Below are positions 55,348 to 64,000 of a stretch of DNA of 64,000 nt, piece by piece; the first letter of the stretch is position 1, and each line of letters begins with the position of its first letter. Under the pieces are notes generated by a model, which saw only the letters and a program-made list of their open reading frames with translations, ran no database searches and had not been told where the DNA came from. This DNA comes from Flavobacteriaceae bacterium. GTDB taxonomy: Bacteria; Bacteroidota; Bacteroidia; Flavobacteriales; Flavobacteriaceae. Location: positions 16,098 through 80,097 of the forward strand of contig JAURRA010000007.1 of NCBI GenBank assembly GCA_030835825.1. The letters are read 5' to 3'. A program made the translations under genes and the position numbers.

Positions 55348-57939
55348 ATGAAAAATTGCTATGACCTTAGTCTAAAATTGATTGCAGTTGCAGTCTTAAT
55401 ATCTTTCTGTGCTTGTCGAAATAATAATTCAACAGTTCATGAAGTTGAATTAAACGACAATTGGCACTTTCAACAAGTTGGAGATACCGAATGGCTCAGT
55501 GCTCAAGTACCCGGGTCAGTTCATTTAGATTTATTAAACAATGATAAAATTGAAGACCCTTTCTTTAGACTAAACGAGCTTGATCTGCAATGGATTGATA
55601 AATTAGACTGGCAATACAAAACAGACTTTAACGTCTCAGAAGATTTATTGTCAAAGCAACATCTTGAGTTAGAGTTTTTGGGTTTAGACACTTACAGTAA
55701 AATCATTTTAAACGACTCATTGATTTTACAAACTGATAATATGTTTAGAAATTATATCATTGATTGTAAAACCTTACTGAAAAAAGGTAGAAACACATTG
55801 CGTATAATATTTGAATCCCCAATAGTTAAAGGGCTTCAAAAGCATGATGAGATAGGGTATAAACTTCCTGAATCTGGAAATGACTTAGCTGAAATTGGAC
55901 AAGTAGATGGTGCTAAAAAGGTGGGTATATTGTCGCGAAAAGCAGGTTATCACTTTGGTTGGGATTGGGGTCCAAGATTGGTGACCTCTGGCATTTGGAA
56001 ACCAGTCAAACTAAGAGGATGGTCTGCTATTAAAATCGAAGATTTATTTATAAAACAAACCCGTTTAGACAGTATAGCAAATTTAACGGCAATTATAGAG
56101 GTCGATGCTATAGCATCCGTTGATGAAGCGAATGTCGAAGTTCTGGTTAATAATAAACCTATCAAGTCATCTAATGTTGCATTGATTAAAGGAAAAAATT
56201 TGCTGAAAGTTCCTTTTCATATAAAGAACCCTGAATTGTGGTGGCCTAATGGAATGGGCGAGCAAGTGCTCTATAATGTTGAAGTAATCATCAATTCAAA
56301 CTCAAATACTGACTCAAAATCACATAGAATTGGCTTGCGGAACATAACCTTAGTCACAGATAAAGACTCCTTGGGATCTGAATTTTACTTTAAGGTTAAT
56401 GGGTACCCTGTTTTTATGAAAGGAGCCAACTATATTCCACAAGACCCTTTTCCGACCAAACCAGATAAATCTCATTATGAATTCATTCTAAACTCCGCTA
56501 AGCAAGCAAACATGAACATGATTCGTGTATGGGGTGGTGGTATATATGAAAAGGATTTATTTTATGATTTATGTGACGAAAAGGGATTATTAGTATGGCA
56601 AGATTTTATGTTTGCTTGCGCGATGTATCCAGGAGATGACTCTTTTCTCGAAAACGCAAAACAGGAAGCGATTTATAATGTAAAACGCCTTAGAAACCAC
56701 GCGTCAATTGCACTTTGGTGTGGAAATAATGAAAATCAATGGGCTTGGCAAAATTGGGGTTGGAAAGAAAATGTTGCCGAAGACCAATCCAAAGAAGTAG
56801 CAGAGATGATGTGGCAATCATATGAAGATTTATTTCATACAATTCTTCCAGATGTCGTAATGCAATATGATAGTAACCGTCAATATTGGGCCTCGTCACC
56901 AAGTAGTGCGCCAGGTAAAAAAATCTCTTTTACCGATGGCGATTATCATTACTGGGATGTTTGGTGGGGAAAAAAACCGTTTGAAAATTATAACACTGCT
57001 ATTCCGCGTTTTATGTCTGAATACGGATTTCAATCTTTTCCAGAGTTTAATTCTGTGAAAAAATACACATCTCCAGAAGACTATGATATTTATTCAGAAG
57101 TCATGAAATCACACCAAAGATCAAGTATTGGGAATGTGACCATTGAAGATTACATGAAGAGGTATTATAAAGAACCAAAAGATTTTGAGAACCTTTTATA
57201 CGTAAGTCAATTACTTCAAGCTGATGGCGTAAATATCGGAATCGAAGCACATAGAAGAAATAAAGATAGATGCATGGGTAGTTTATATTGGCAACTCAAT
57301 GATTGTTGGCCTGCGGTATCTTGGTCAAGTATCGATTATTATGGGAAATGGAAGGCACTCCATTATTCAGCACAAAAATCATTTCGAAATTATTTAGTTA
57401 GCTATGAAAGCAGTGATGATAGTGTAAAAGTATTTGTGGTTTCAGACTCTATTCATGCTATTGAAGCAAATCTCAAAACACATTTAATTGATTTCGATGG
57501 GAACCAAATAAAACAATGGAATAAACAAATTAGGATTGAAGCTAATAGTACTAACAGTTTTTTAGAGCTGACGAAAAATGAATTTTTGATTGGTGACATG
57601 CCAGACAACACACTGCTCTATACTGAGCTCAAAGCAAATGATAAAGTCCTGTCAAAAAACATCATGTATTTTAAACCCATTAAAGAATTAAATCTTGTAA
57701 GCCCTAGAATAGTTTACTCGGTTAGTGAAAATAATAATCAATTCACAGTAAAATTAAGAACCGATAAACTGGCTAAAAATGTTTTTATTTCCTCAAACTC
57801 TCAATATAATTTTTCTGACAATTACTTTGATATGCTCCCAAATTCTGAAAAAACCATCTTTATTCAAAAAGATTTTTCACAAGACATCAAATCATTTACC
57901 GACAATTTAGCCATCAAAACTTTGACAGACAGTTATTAA
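55348..57939 (+). CDS. Beta-mannosidase, glycoside hydrolase family 2, lipoprotein
   Basis: An 863-residue enzyme with a lipobox-like start (LISFCACRN), then the GH2 order: sugar-binding jelly roll (about 30-210; NDNWHFQQVG and GWDWGPRLV), an immunoglobulin-like domain and the TIM barrel. The acid/base is Glu462 in LWCGNNENQWAW and the nucleophile is Glu558 in RFMSEYGFQSFP, both intact. It should release terminal beta-linked mannose from oligosaccharides at the cell surface or in the periplasm. No SusCD pair or other glycosidase is adjacent, so it is an isolated enzyme. The gene is more A+T-rich than the gld genes. Confidence 0.9.
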   Translation: MKNCYDLSLKLIAVAVLISFCACRNNNSTVHEVELNDNWHFQQVGDTEWLSAQVPGSVHLDLLNNDKIEDPFFRLNELDLQWIDKLDWQYKTDFNVSEDLLSKQHLELEFLGLDTYSKIILNDSLILQTDNMFRNYIIDCKTLLKKGRNTLRIIFESPIVKGLQKHDEIGYKLPESGNDLAEIGQVDGAKKVGILSRKAGYHFGWDWGPRLVTSGIWKPVKLRGWSAIKIEDLFIKQTRLDSIANLTAIIEVDAIASVDEANVEVLVNNKPIKSSNVALIKGKNLLKVPFHIKNPELWWPNGMGEQVLYNVEVIINSNSNTDSKSHRIGLRNITLVTDKDSLGSEFYFKVNGYPVFMKGANYIPQDPFPTKPDKSHYEFILNSAKQANMNMIRVWGGGIYEKDLFYDLCDEKGLLVWQDFMFACAMYPGDDSFLENAKQEAIYNVKRLRNHASIALWCGNNENQWAWQNWGWKENVAEDQSKEVAEMMWQSYEDLFHTILPDVVMQYDSNRQYWASSPSSAPGKKISFTDGDYHYWDVWWGKKPFENYNTAIPRFMSEYGFQSFPEFNSVKKYTSPEDYDIYSEVMKSHQRSSIGNVTIEDYMKRYYKEPKDFENLLYVSQLLQADGVNIGIEAHRRNKDRCMGSLYWQLNDCWPAVSWSSIDYYGKWKALHYSAQKSFRNYLVSYESSDDSVKVFVVSDSIHAIEANLKTHLIDFDGNQIKQWNKQIRIEANSTNSFLELTKNEFLIGDMPDNTLLYTELKANDKVLSKNIMYFKPIKELNLVSPRIVYSVSENNNQFTVKLRTDKLAKNVFISSNSQYNFSDNYFDMLPNSEKTIFIQKDFSQDIKSFTDNLAIKTLTDSY

Positions 57940-58323
57940 AAAATAAACTCCAGTTTAAAGTGCTTGATCAGCAAAACATCACGTTTATGAGATCAGCAGT
58001 GATGGGCTTTGGCACCACTCGGATTTTTCGACGAGAATGGAAGGGTTCCTCTTCTATGTAAATGAATTTAAGATAAAAGGGTTTAAGAACAATTAGCTGC
58101 TCTCTCTCAATGACATGGTATGTCTCCACTGATATCCTAGAAAAATTTTGGAGCAAAATTAATGGTTGGTATTTCAACACAGTCATCGCCTAGTCAAGTC
58201 TCTTGAGAAATAAGTTTATTTTATTAACTTTTTTAGTACTTTCACTTGACTTTTAAAAATCAAATACAGTCAAAATCGGTCTTTATCCAGTTTTAAAGGC
58301 CTAAGGATTAAATCATCATTTTT
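57940..58323. other. Intergenic stretch without a confident gene
   Basis: A 72-codon minus-strand frame (58186-57968) exists, starting MTVLKYQPLILLQNFSRI, but it has no recognisable domain, signal peptide or partner. Just before the next gene there is a T-rich segment with TACTTTC, one base from the -7 consensus. I see no repeat or RNA fold. Confidence 0.3.
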
Positions 58324-58722
58324 ATGAAAAACATGTGTTTTACCCTATCATTTGTCGCTCTGATGCTCAGCTGCAACAGCGATGAAGTTTCTGTCAATCC
58401 TGAAGTTGAACCATCCCTAGTTGGCCGTTGGCATTTGGTGGGATTTGAAACTACTGTGATGTATGAGTTTACGGATACCTTGCGCTATACGATCTACAGT
58501 TCAGACGGCACCTTTGGTGGAGTCGAAACGGCCATTCCCAATCCAAATAGCTGGGTTTGGGACGGCGATCAAGTGGTCGTTGATATGAATTTCGGGAATG
58601 AGTCTCGTTTGACTCCTGTTTTCAAATGTGAGGGTCAAGTCATCGACTGGTACGACTCAGAGGATCAGTTTGCTGGCACCTATTTTCGAGAAAACTTTGA
58701 CTATTCCAGTTGCACAGAATAA
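58324..58722 (+). CDS. Small lipocalin-like lipoprotein
   Basis: A 132-residue lipoprotein (lipobox ALMLSCNSD). After the acidic linker it reads SLVGRWHLVGFETT and later YSSDGTFGGVE, the beginning and middle of the lipocalin-like beta-barrel found in many Bacteroidota lipoproteins. Its ligand is unknown. The gene converges with the propeller gene, with ten bases between stops. Confidence 0.7.
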   Translation: MKNMCFTLSFVALMLSCNSDEVSVNPEVEPSLVGRWHLVGFETTVMYEFTDTLRYTIYSSDGTFGGVETAIPNPNSWVWDGDQVVVDMNFGNESRLTPVFKCEGQVIDWYDSEDQFAGTYFRENFDYSSCTE

Positions 58723-58732
58723 TTAGGCGCCC

Positions 58733-59827
58733 CTAATCTTGCCACTCTGCAATAAATAGGTTCGTATCGCGGCCACCACCGTTGTTCCGATTAGAGGAGA
58801 ATACCAATTTTTTCCCGTCATTGGAGAAAACTGGGAAGGCGTCAAAGGTTAGGCCGTGGGTCACGCGCTCCAAATTTTTCCCGTCAATGTCAATCATGTA
58901 AAGGTTAAAAGGGAAGCCCCGTTCTGCCTCGAAATTGGAAGAAAACAATATCTTTTTTCCGCTAGGATGGAAAAATGGACTCCAATTGGCATTGCCTAAA
59001 TTGGTCAATTGGCGTAAATCGCTACCGTCGGCATTACAAATGTAAAGCTCCATATTGGTAGGCTGCACCAAACCTTCTTGGAGTAGGTTTTTATATTCTT
59101 TAATTTCCTCTTCAGTTTTGGGTCGGGAAGATCGGAAAATCAATTTGGTTCCATCGGGGGAGAAAAATGCGCCACCGTCATAGCCCAATTCACTTGTAAT
59201 TTGTTTTACATCGGAGCCGTCCAAATTCATGGTAAACAACTCCAAATCTCCAGTTCTCATTGAGGTAAAAACAATTTTATCACCTTGAGGCGAAACCGTT
59301 GCTTCTGCATCATAACCCGGTTCATTGGTCAATTGGCCAGTGATATTTCCTTGCAGGTCGGCAACAAAAATGTCATAACTTTCGTAAATAGGCCATACAT
59401 ATTTCCCTTCGCGACGTAGTGGAGCTTCTGGACAATCGTCGCCCTCTAAATGGGTCGAACCATAAACGAAATGCTCATTGTCGGGTAAAAAGTAGGCACA
59501 GGTGGTTCGCCCAAGACCTGTACTTACCATAGGAGGAGCAATACTATCGAAAGTTTCATTTTGATTCATAATAAACATCTGATCACATCCCAAACCCCAC
59601 GCGGTATTGTTGGATTGAAAGACCAGTTGTTGGTCGTCGAAACTCCAATAAGCTTCGGCATTATCACCGCCAAAGGTTACCTGGCGAATGGATTTAAAAT
59701 GAATTTCTTCTGGGAAAATGAGGCTGTCTTTTCGGTTAGAATTTGCCTGATCTTGGGAGGTTTTATTTGTGTTGTCTTTGCAGGAAAAAGCCAGGGCAAC
59801 AAATAAAAAGGCATATATAAACTTCAT
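58733..59827 (-). CDS. TolB-like WD40/PD40 beta-propeller lipoprotein
   Basis: Starting at 59827 the 364-residue protein has a lipobox (VALAFSCKDN) and a series of PD40 blades with the pattern FSPDG: WSFDDQQLVFQS, VSPQGDKIVFTS, FSPDGTKLIFRSSR, FHPSGKKILFSS and FSNDGKKLVFSSNR. These are read as the blades of one propeller. Such proteins bind peptides or partners at the envelope. No enzymatic domain is seen. It is divergent from the M28 peptidase gene with 40 bases between start codons, and the two may act together on peptides, which is inference. Confidence 0.82.
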   Translation of the reverse strand: MKFIYAFLFVALAFSCKDNTNKTSQDQANSNRKDSLIFPEEIHFKSIRQVTFGGDNAEAYWSFDDQQLVFQSNNTAWGLGCDQMFIMNQNETFDSIAPPMVSTGLGRTTCAYFLPDNEHFVYGSTHLEGDDCPEAPLRREGKYVWPIYESYDIFVADLQGNITGQLTNEPGYDAEATVSPQGDKIVFTSMRTGDLELFTMNLDGSDVKQITSELGYDGGAFFSPDGTKLIFRSSRPKTEEEIKEYKNLLQEGLVQPTNMELYICNADGSDLRQLTNLGNANWSPFFHPSGKKILFSSNFEAERGFPFNLYMIDIDGKNLERVTHGLTFDAFPVFSNDGKKLVFSSNRNNGGGRDTNLFIAEWQD

Positions 59828-59867
59828 GATCTTTTTTATTGATAATTTTGACAAAAATAGAATTATT

Positions 59868-61100
59868 ATGGTCAAGCAAATGTCGCTATCGGTATTATTA
59901 TTAACGCTCGTTGGTTGTGCTCATCAGCCAGTACTTGAGAATAATTTAAGGGCGGATGTCGAATTTTTAGCCAGCGATGAACTTCAAGGGAGGCAAACGG
60001 GTTCGGAAGGTGAGAGAATAGCTGCCGATTATATTGCACAACGTTTCGAAGATTTGGGACTGGATGAGAAAGGTACCATGGGCTATTTTCAAGATTTTAA
60101 ATTTACACCTAAAACAGATCCTCACTCGGAGGCCAGTTTTACTGATGAAGAAGTTGACAACACCATAGTGGGGCGCAATGTATTGGGCTTCATTGACAAC
60201 AAGGCCGAGAGGACTGTAGTTATTGGAGCTCATTATGACCATTTGGGCTATGGCGATCTGGGAGGATCCTTGTTTAGAGGCGAAGATAAAGAAATTCATA
60301 ACGGGGCCGATGACAATGCCAGCGGCGTTGCCGTGATGCTCAATTTGGCTTATAGATTACGAGACCAAAATAAAAACAACAACTATTTATTCATGGCTTT
60401 TTCGGGTGAAGAACTGGGTCTTTTAGGGTCTAATTTTTTTGTCAAAAATGCTACTATTCCGCTCACGGACGTCAATTATATGTTTAATATGGACATGGTT
60501 GGCCGATTGTCTAATGACAATACACTGGCAGTCTATGGCACTGGTACTTCCCCAATATTCAAACAGACCATAATGTCCAATAATGAGACTTTTAAAATCA
60601 TTGAAAACGAGTCGGGTGTAGGTCCTTCCGATCACACCTCATTTTACCTTGGAGACCTACCAGTATTGCATTTTTTCACAGGACAACACAGCGATTATCA
60701 CAAACCTACTGACGATGCCGATAAGTTGAATTACGAAGGGATGCAATTGATCTCTGATTATATTTTGGCACTGATTTCCGATCTTGATAACAATGGCGAA
60801 TTGGCTTTTCGAAAAACCGCTAGTGATGAAACAGAAACACCGCGCTTTAAAGTCACATTGGGTGTAATTCCCGACTATCTTTTTGATGGAATAGGTATGC
60901 GCATTGATGGGGTTAGTGAGGATAAGCCTGCCCAAAAAGCAGGCCTGCAAAAAGGAGATGTGGTGATTGCCTTGGGAGACTACGTTGTCAAAGATATGAT
61001 GGGCTATATGCAGGCCCTCTCCAAGTTTGAAGAGGGTAACGCTACCACAGTCACAGTCAAACGCGGAGATCAAGTTGTTTCTGCAGAAGTGACATTCTAA
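59868..61100 (+). CDS. M28-family peptidase with C-terminal PDZ domain, lipoprotein
   Basis: I choose the ATG at 59868, giving a lipoprotein (lipobox LLTLVGCAHQ) of 410 residues. The M28 domain shows the zinc ligands in VIGAHYDHLGYG, GADDNASGVAV, FSGEELGLLGS, NMDMVGR and the histidine in DYHKPTDDADKL. A PDZ domain (about 315-405) follows with GVSEDKPAQKAGLQKGDVVIALGD. It should be a surface or periplasmic aminopeptidase. The frame upstream of 59868 overlaps the divergent promoter region and is not used. Confidence 0.9.
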   Translation: MVKQMSLSVLLLTLVGCAHQPVLENNLRADVEFLASDELQGRQTGSEGERIAADYIAQRFEDLGLDEKGTMGYFQDFKFTPKTDPHSEASFTDEEVDNTIVGRNVLGFIDNKAERTVVIGAHYDHLGYGDLGGSLFRGEDKEIHNGADDNASGVAVMLNLAYRLRDQNKNNNYLFMAFSGEELGLLGSNFFVKNATIPLTDVNYMFNMDMVGRLSNDNTLAVYGTGTSPIFKQTIMSNNETFKIIENESGVGPSDHTSFYLGDLPVLHFFTGQHSDYHKPTDDADKLNYEGMQLISDYILALISDLDNNGELAFRKTASDETETPRFKVTLGVIPDYLFDGIGMRIDGVSEDKPAQKAGLQKGDVVIALGDYVVKDMMGYMQALSKFEEGNATTVTVKRGDQVVSAEVTF

Positions 61101-61111
61101 AAGAAGCAGAA

Positions 61112-62122
61112 TTGGCCAAACAACACATAAAACTTACAGATTTAGCCCGACAACTAGGCTTGTCAGTATCTACCGTTTCAAAAGCGCTTAGTGACAGTAA
61201 CGAGATCAGTTATCAGACGAAAAAAAGAGTACTTGAACTGAGTAAAGCACTGAATTATCGGCCAAATACACTAGCTAAAAACCTAAAACAAAGTCGCACT
61301 AATACCATTGGAGTAATTATTCCTGACTTGCTTAATTATTATTTCGTCAAAGCGCTAAATAGCATTCAAGAGTCAGCTGAAAAGCAAGGCTACTCCATTA
61401 TGACTTGTATCACTAATGAATCGTTGGACAATGAGGTTCGATATATTGAAATGTTAACCAACGGCAGTGTAGACGGGCTCGTCGTTGCCTTGTCAATTGA
61501 AACTCAAAAGAAAAAAAAGTTTGACCATTTTAAGCAATTGATTGATAATGAATTCCCTTTGGTTCTTTTTGATCGTGTGAGTGATGAAATTAATTGTTCC
61601 CAAATCATCAGCAATGACGCAAGTGGTGGTGCCCAGGCAGCACATCAACTGTACATTGCCGAATGTCGCAATCCATTGCTTGTTGTAGTTAATTCTGATT
61701 TAGAGGTAATCAAAAGACGTGAGGAGGGATTTACTCGAAAGTGGTATCAATTATCCTCAGGTAGTTCTGTTATAAGACTTGAGGTTCTCGATTTGGACGA
61801 TAGTGAGAAAGAAATCTCTGATTTTCTCTACAATAACAACAAAATTGACGGTGCCTTTGCCGTTGATGAACGACTGGGTATAAAGACACTCAAATGTGCT
61901 ATTGATATTGGCAGAAATGTGCCTGAAAATTTCAAAATTATAGCTGCATCCAATGGTGAACTGTCTAAAGAGTATGCCCCATCCCTCAGTGTCATCGATT
62001 TACAAGAAAACAAAATAGGCTCATCGGCAGCAGAGGAAGTGGTAAGACTAATCAAATCTAACGTCTTGAAGCCGAAAACTACAATTATTGCCCCGAAATT
62101 TCTGCTTCGTCAATCTTCATAA
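61112..62122 (+). CDS. LacI-family transcriptional regulator
   Basis: A 336-residue regulator starting with TTG at 61112. The N-terminal helix-turn-helix (about 7-27) reads LTDLARQLGLSVSTVSKALSD and is followed by the hinge helix region RPNTLAKNLKQ. The rest is a periplasmic-binding-protein-like sensor domain (TNTIGVIIPDLLNYYF, VDGLVVAL, VLFDRV). The start lies 11 bases after the M28 peptidase stop, so it could be co-transcribed. LacI regulators in Bacteroidota often control sugar genes, but no sugar operon is attached here, so the targets are open. Confidence 0.88.
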   Translation: MAKQHIKLTDLARQLGLSVSTVSKALSDSNEISYQTKKRVLELSKALNYRPNTLAKNLKQSRTNTIGVIIPDLLNYYFVKALNSIQESAEKQGYSIMTCITNESLDNEVRYIEMLTNGSVDGLVVALSIETQKKKKFDHFKQLIDNEFPLVLFDRVSDEINCSQIISNDASGGAQAAHQLYIAECRNPLLVVVNSDLEVIKRREEGFTRKWYQLSSGSSVIRLEVLDLDDSEKEISDFLYNNNKIDGAFAVDERLGIKTLKCAIDIGRNVPENFKIIAASNGELSKEYAPSLSVIDLQENKIGSSAAEEVVRLIKSNVLKPKTTIIAPKFLLRQSS

Positions 62123-62294
62123 GCGCTTTTTGCATGACTACTATTGGTTGGATGTTTGTGCGATCTAACTAATTCCTGTAAATTAAAAATATATAATCTA
62201 ATTTTGGGAACGATTTTTGTTTTGATTAATTAAACGTTGTTGTCAATATTTATTTCTATTTTTAAGAAAATGTTCATATTTTCAACTTAAAAAA

Positions 62295-64000
62295 ATGAAT
62301 TTCTGTTTAAAGCATCTTGTGGTCACTTTTGTTGGGTTTCTGTCTTTGTGGACAGTTTCGGCGCAAACTTATGTTGTTCCCACTGGTGCAACTGGCCAAA
62401 ATTACACCTATACCGTTGATCCAAACACTAATCATTTATTTGAATTGTCTGAGAATACAGCGGTGATAGCGCCAAGTTTAGACAAACTGACCATTCATGA
62501 AATTATCGGAGGCACGCCGACAGCTGTTTATGGTTGGAATGCAGAAAACCCTATCCCATCTGGCTGGACCTTTACGCTAAATAATTCGTCTGGCACAAAT
62601 TGGACCTATGACGCTTCCACAAATCAAATAACCTATACTGGTGATTGTGCGAGACAGTTGAGCGTAAATATTACCATTACACCGTCAACAGGATCTACTT
62701 TCCAGGCTACTTTAGTCTGGAACATAATCTGTAATTTAACCGTTGTTCAATCCTATTTTAATGCCTGTGATAACGAATACCTCATTCAAATGTATGAGGT
62801 TGTAAATGAGGGGCAATTCGATGATTCTCAGTTTCCATGTAGGGATTATGAGCTTCATTTGTACAATACGTACAATTCTGAAACTGGTGTTCTCAGTAGT
62901 GAGGTTTTAGATCCAACAACAGGACAAGCTTGGGTATCAACAAATGGTGTTTTTGAGTTTGGGAATCTGGCTTTGGGCACCTATTATTATTATGTGACTA
63001 ATGAGTGTGGTCAGACTTTTCCTGCACCGGGAACCGCCCTGTTTCCTGCAGCATTTACCATTTCTCAAGCTTATAATTTTGGTTTAGATATCAATTTTTC
63101 GGGTTATGAATGCTTTGAGGACACAACATCAGTTGTGGACTTGACCTTAAACAGTGTTTCATATCCATTGCAAAGTTGGAGTATTTTTAATAGCGACACC
63201 AATCAAGTGATCTACGATGAAAATTCTCCCGTGGACAATACAGGCTTCCTATTTAACAATGATGGGGTGACGTCTCAATTTAGTATTGAGAACTTAACCG
63301 TTGTGTTTAATAATCTTCCAGACGGCAATTATACATTTAGCTTTGTGGATGCTCTTGGCTGTGACGAAACAGCCTCCTTTTCAACTGTTCGTCCACTGCC
63401 TCTAGAAGCGGAAATTGTAAGCCTCATCGATGTCACTTGTCCTGACAGTAGTGATGGTGTAGCGAATTTTACAATTAGTGGAGGTTGGACTGAGCCTTTC
63501 GATGGTAATATCTTTTATCCATTGATCGACGGTCAAGACCCAATTTGGGGGCAATACGAAAGTAGTTTGATCTACTTGGAAAATGAATTAGGGGATCAAT
63601 TCAGTGGTTTTGTCTATCCTTATTATAATCCAGATACATCACTTCAAGAGGGCTATACGGTTTTAATAACTGGTCTTGAGGCTGGAAACTACACATTTAA
63701 TTTTGGCGAAATTGTAACTACTAATGCAAATGATGATACCATCACCTATTCATGTAGTCAATCGATAGACATTCAGATTACTGAACCTCCTGCGTTTGAC
63801 ATTACGGCTACCACCTTAACTGATGTCCTTTGTTCTGGAGGTAGTTCGGGAGCAATAGATGCTTGTGCATCAGGCGGAACGGCTACCGATGCTAACGGTG
63901 ACGGTTGTCTTGACTACAGCTATCAATGGGTGGCAAGCAACGGCGGTGTTGTGCCTTCGGGTCAAGAAAACAATGAGGACTTAACGGACTTAGTAGAAGG
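62295..64000 (+). CDS. Large secreted protein with SprB-type repeats (partial, runs off the window)
   Basis: An uninterrupted frame of 568 codons begins at the ATG at 62295 and has no stop before the end of the window. It has a signal peptide (MNFCLKHLVVTFVGFLSLW, cleavage after SAQ) and is rich in Thr, Ser, Asn and Gly. From about residue 374 it shows the SprB-repeat pattern, DVTCPDSSDGVANFTISGG, and a second copy near the end, DVLCSGGSSGAIDACASGG. SprB-like proteins are large mobile surface adhesins exported by the type IX secretion system in gliding flavobacteria. Whether this one ends in a type IX sorting domain lies outside the window. Confidence 0.75.
   Translation, partial: MNFCLKHLVVTFVGFLSLWTVSAQTYVVPTGATGQNYTYTVDPNTNHLFELSENTAVIAPSLDKLTIHEIIGGTPTAVYGWNAENPIPSGWTFTLNNSSGTNWTYDASTNQITYTGDCARQLSVNITITPSTGSTFQATLVWNIICNLTVVQSYFNACDNEYLIQMYEVVNEGQFDDSQFPCRDYELHLYNTYNSETGVLSSEVLDPTTGQAWVSTNGVFEFGNLALGTYYYYVTNECGQTFPAPGTALFPAAFTISQAYNFGLDINFSGYECFEDTTSVVDLTLNSVSYPLQSWSIFNSDTNQVIYDENSPVDNTGFLFNNDGVTSQFSIENLTVVFNNLPDGNYTFSFVDALGCDETASFSTVRPLPLEAEIVSLIDVTCPDSSDGVANFTISGGWTEPFDGNIFYPLIDGQDPIWGQYESSLIYLENELGDQFSGFVYPYYNPDTSLQEGYTVLITGLEAGNYTFNFGEIVTTNANDDTITYSCSQSIDIQITEPPAFDITATTLTDVLCSGGSSGAIDACASGGTATDANGDGCLDYSYQWVASNGGVVPSGQENNEDLTDLVE

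Noticed and set aside
55290..55364. 24-codon frame (MKKLCLCLDQINKYNYFF) overlapping the beta-mannosidase start
   Set aside because: It could be a translationally coupled upstream frame, but there is no terminator or pairing as in the pheA leader, and the amino acid content suggests no regulated pathway.
57968..58186. 72-codon minus-strand frame between the mannosidase and the lipocalin-like gene
   Set aside because: No recognisable domain, signal or neighbour support; kept only as a note on the intergenic stretch.
60657..61073. 138-codon minus-strand frame
   Set aside because: Antisense to the M28 peptidase/PDZ gene; Cys/His-rich only by chance of codon shadowing.

Overview
The window is chromosomal DNA from a member of the Bacteroidota, most likely a marine or aquatic member of the Flavobacteriia. 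The evidence is a full set of gliding motility and type IX secretion genes (gldA, gldB-gldC, gldK-gldL-gldM-gldN), many SpII-type lipoproteins, a SusC/TonB-like beta-barrel protein, almost no Shine-Dalgarno sequences, and repeated copies of the Bacteroidota -7 promoter box TAnnTTTG just upstream of genes. Most of the sequence is conserved core genome. Only about 53.0-58.3 kb looks accessory and partly decayed.

Layout. 0-7 kb: an outer-membrane beta-barrel protein, metK behind a well-formed SAM-II riboswitch, a GapN-type aldehyde dehydrogenase and gldA. 7-13.3 kb: an aromatic amino acid operon (prephenate dehydratase, aminotransferase, DAHP synthase/chorismate mutase, then rsgA, dtd, a MazG-like protein and aroA). 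It is preceded by a 21-codon leader peptide rich in Phe and Tyr and by a terminator/antiterminator pair, which together form a classical attenuator. 13.3-22.3 kb: queA, rlmN, a polyprenyl diphosphate synthase, a frameshifted thioredoxin/TPR gene, dnaG, an orphan response regulator, nadE and gldBC. 22.3-29.4 kb: the cell-shape cluster mreB-mreC-mreD-mrdA-rodA, and purH. 29.5-37.3 kb: a GAF-domain sulfoxide reductase, an HMA/MauE membrane protein, groES-groEL, secG, a TPR protein, lptE, a sigma-54 activator and miaB. 37.4-51.3 kb: a membrane protein, an M28 peptidase, topA, an arginase-fold protein that has lost its metal-binding histidines, gldKLMN, a FAD oxidoreductase, a DUF983 protein and an ABC-F ATPase. 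51.3-53.1 kb: a VWA-OmpA protein and the initiator tRNA.

53.0-58.3 kb: this stretch begins with the C-terminal remnant of a serine recombinase lying against the 3' end of the initiator tRNA gene. It continues with small lipoproteins, gene fragments and a GH2 beta-mannosidase. I read it as a decayed integrated element plus accessory genes. 58.3-64 kb: a small lipoprotein, a TolB-like propeller protein, a second M28 peptidase with a PDZ domain, a LacI-family regulator, and the start of a large secreted protein with SprB-type repeats that runs off the window. That protein would be a plausible client of the type IX secretion system encoded at 43-48 kb.

I found no wholly new multi-gene system. 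The strongest points for a second look are the Phe/Tyr attenuator, the SAM-II riboswitch that corrects the metK start, the inverted repeat with a sigma-54-like element upstream of groES, the recombinase relic at the initiator tRNA, and the arginase-like pseudoenzyme between topA and gldK. Start codons were chosen by reading signal peptides, conserved N-termini and promoter positions. No database search was possible.
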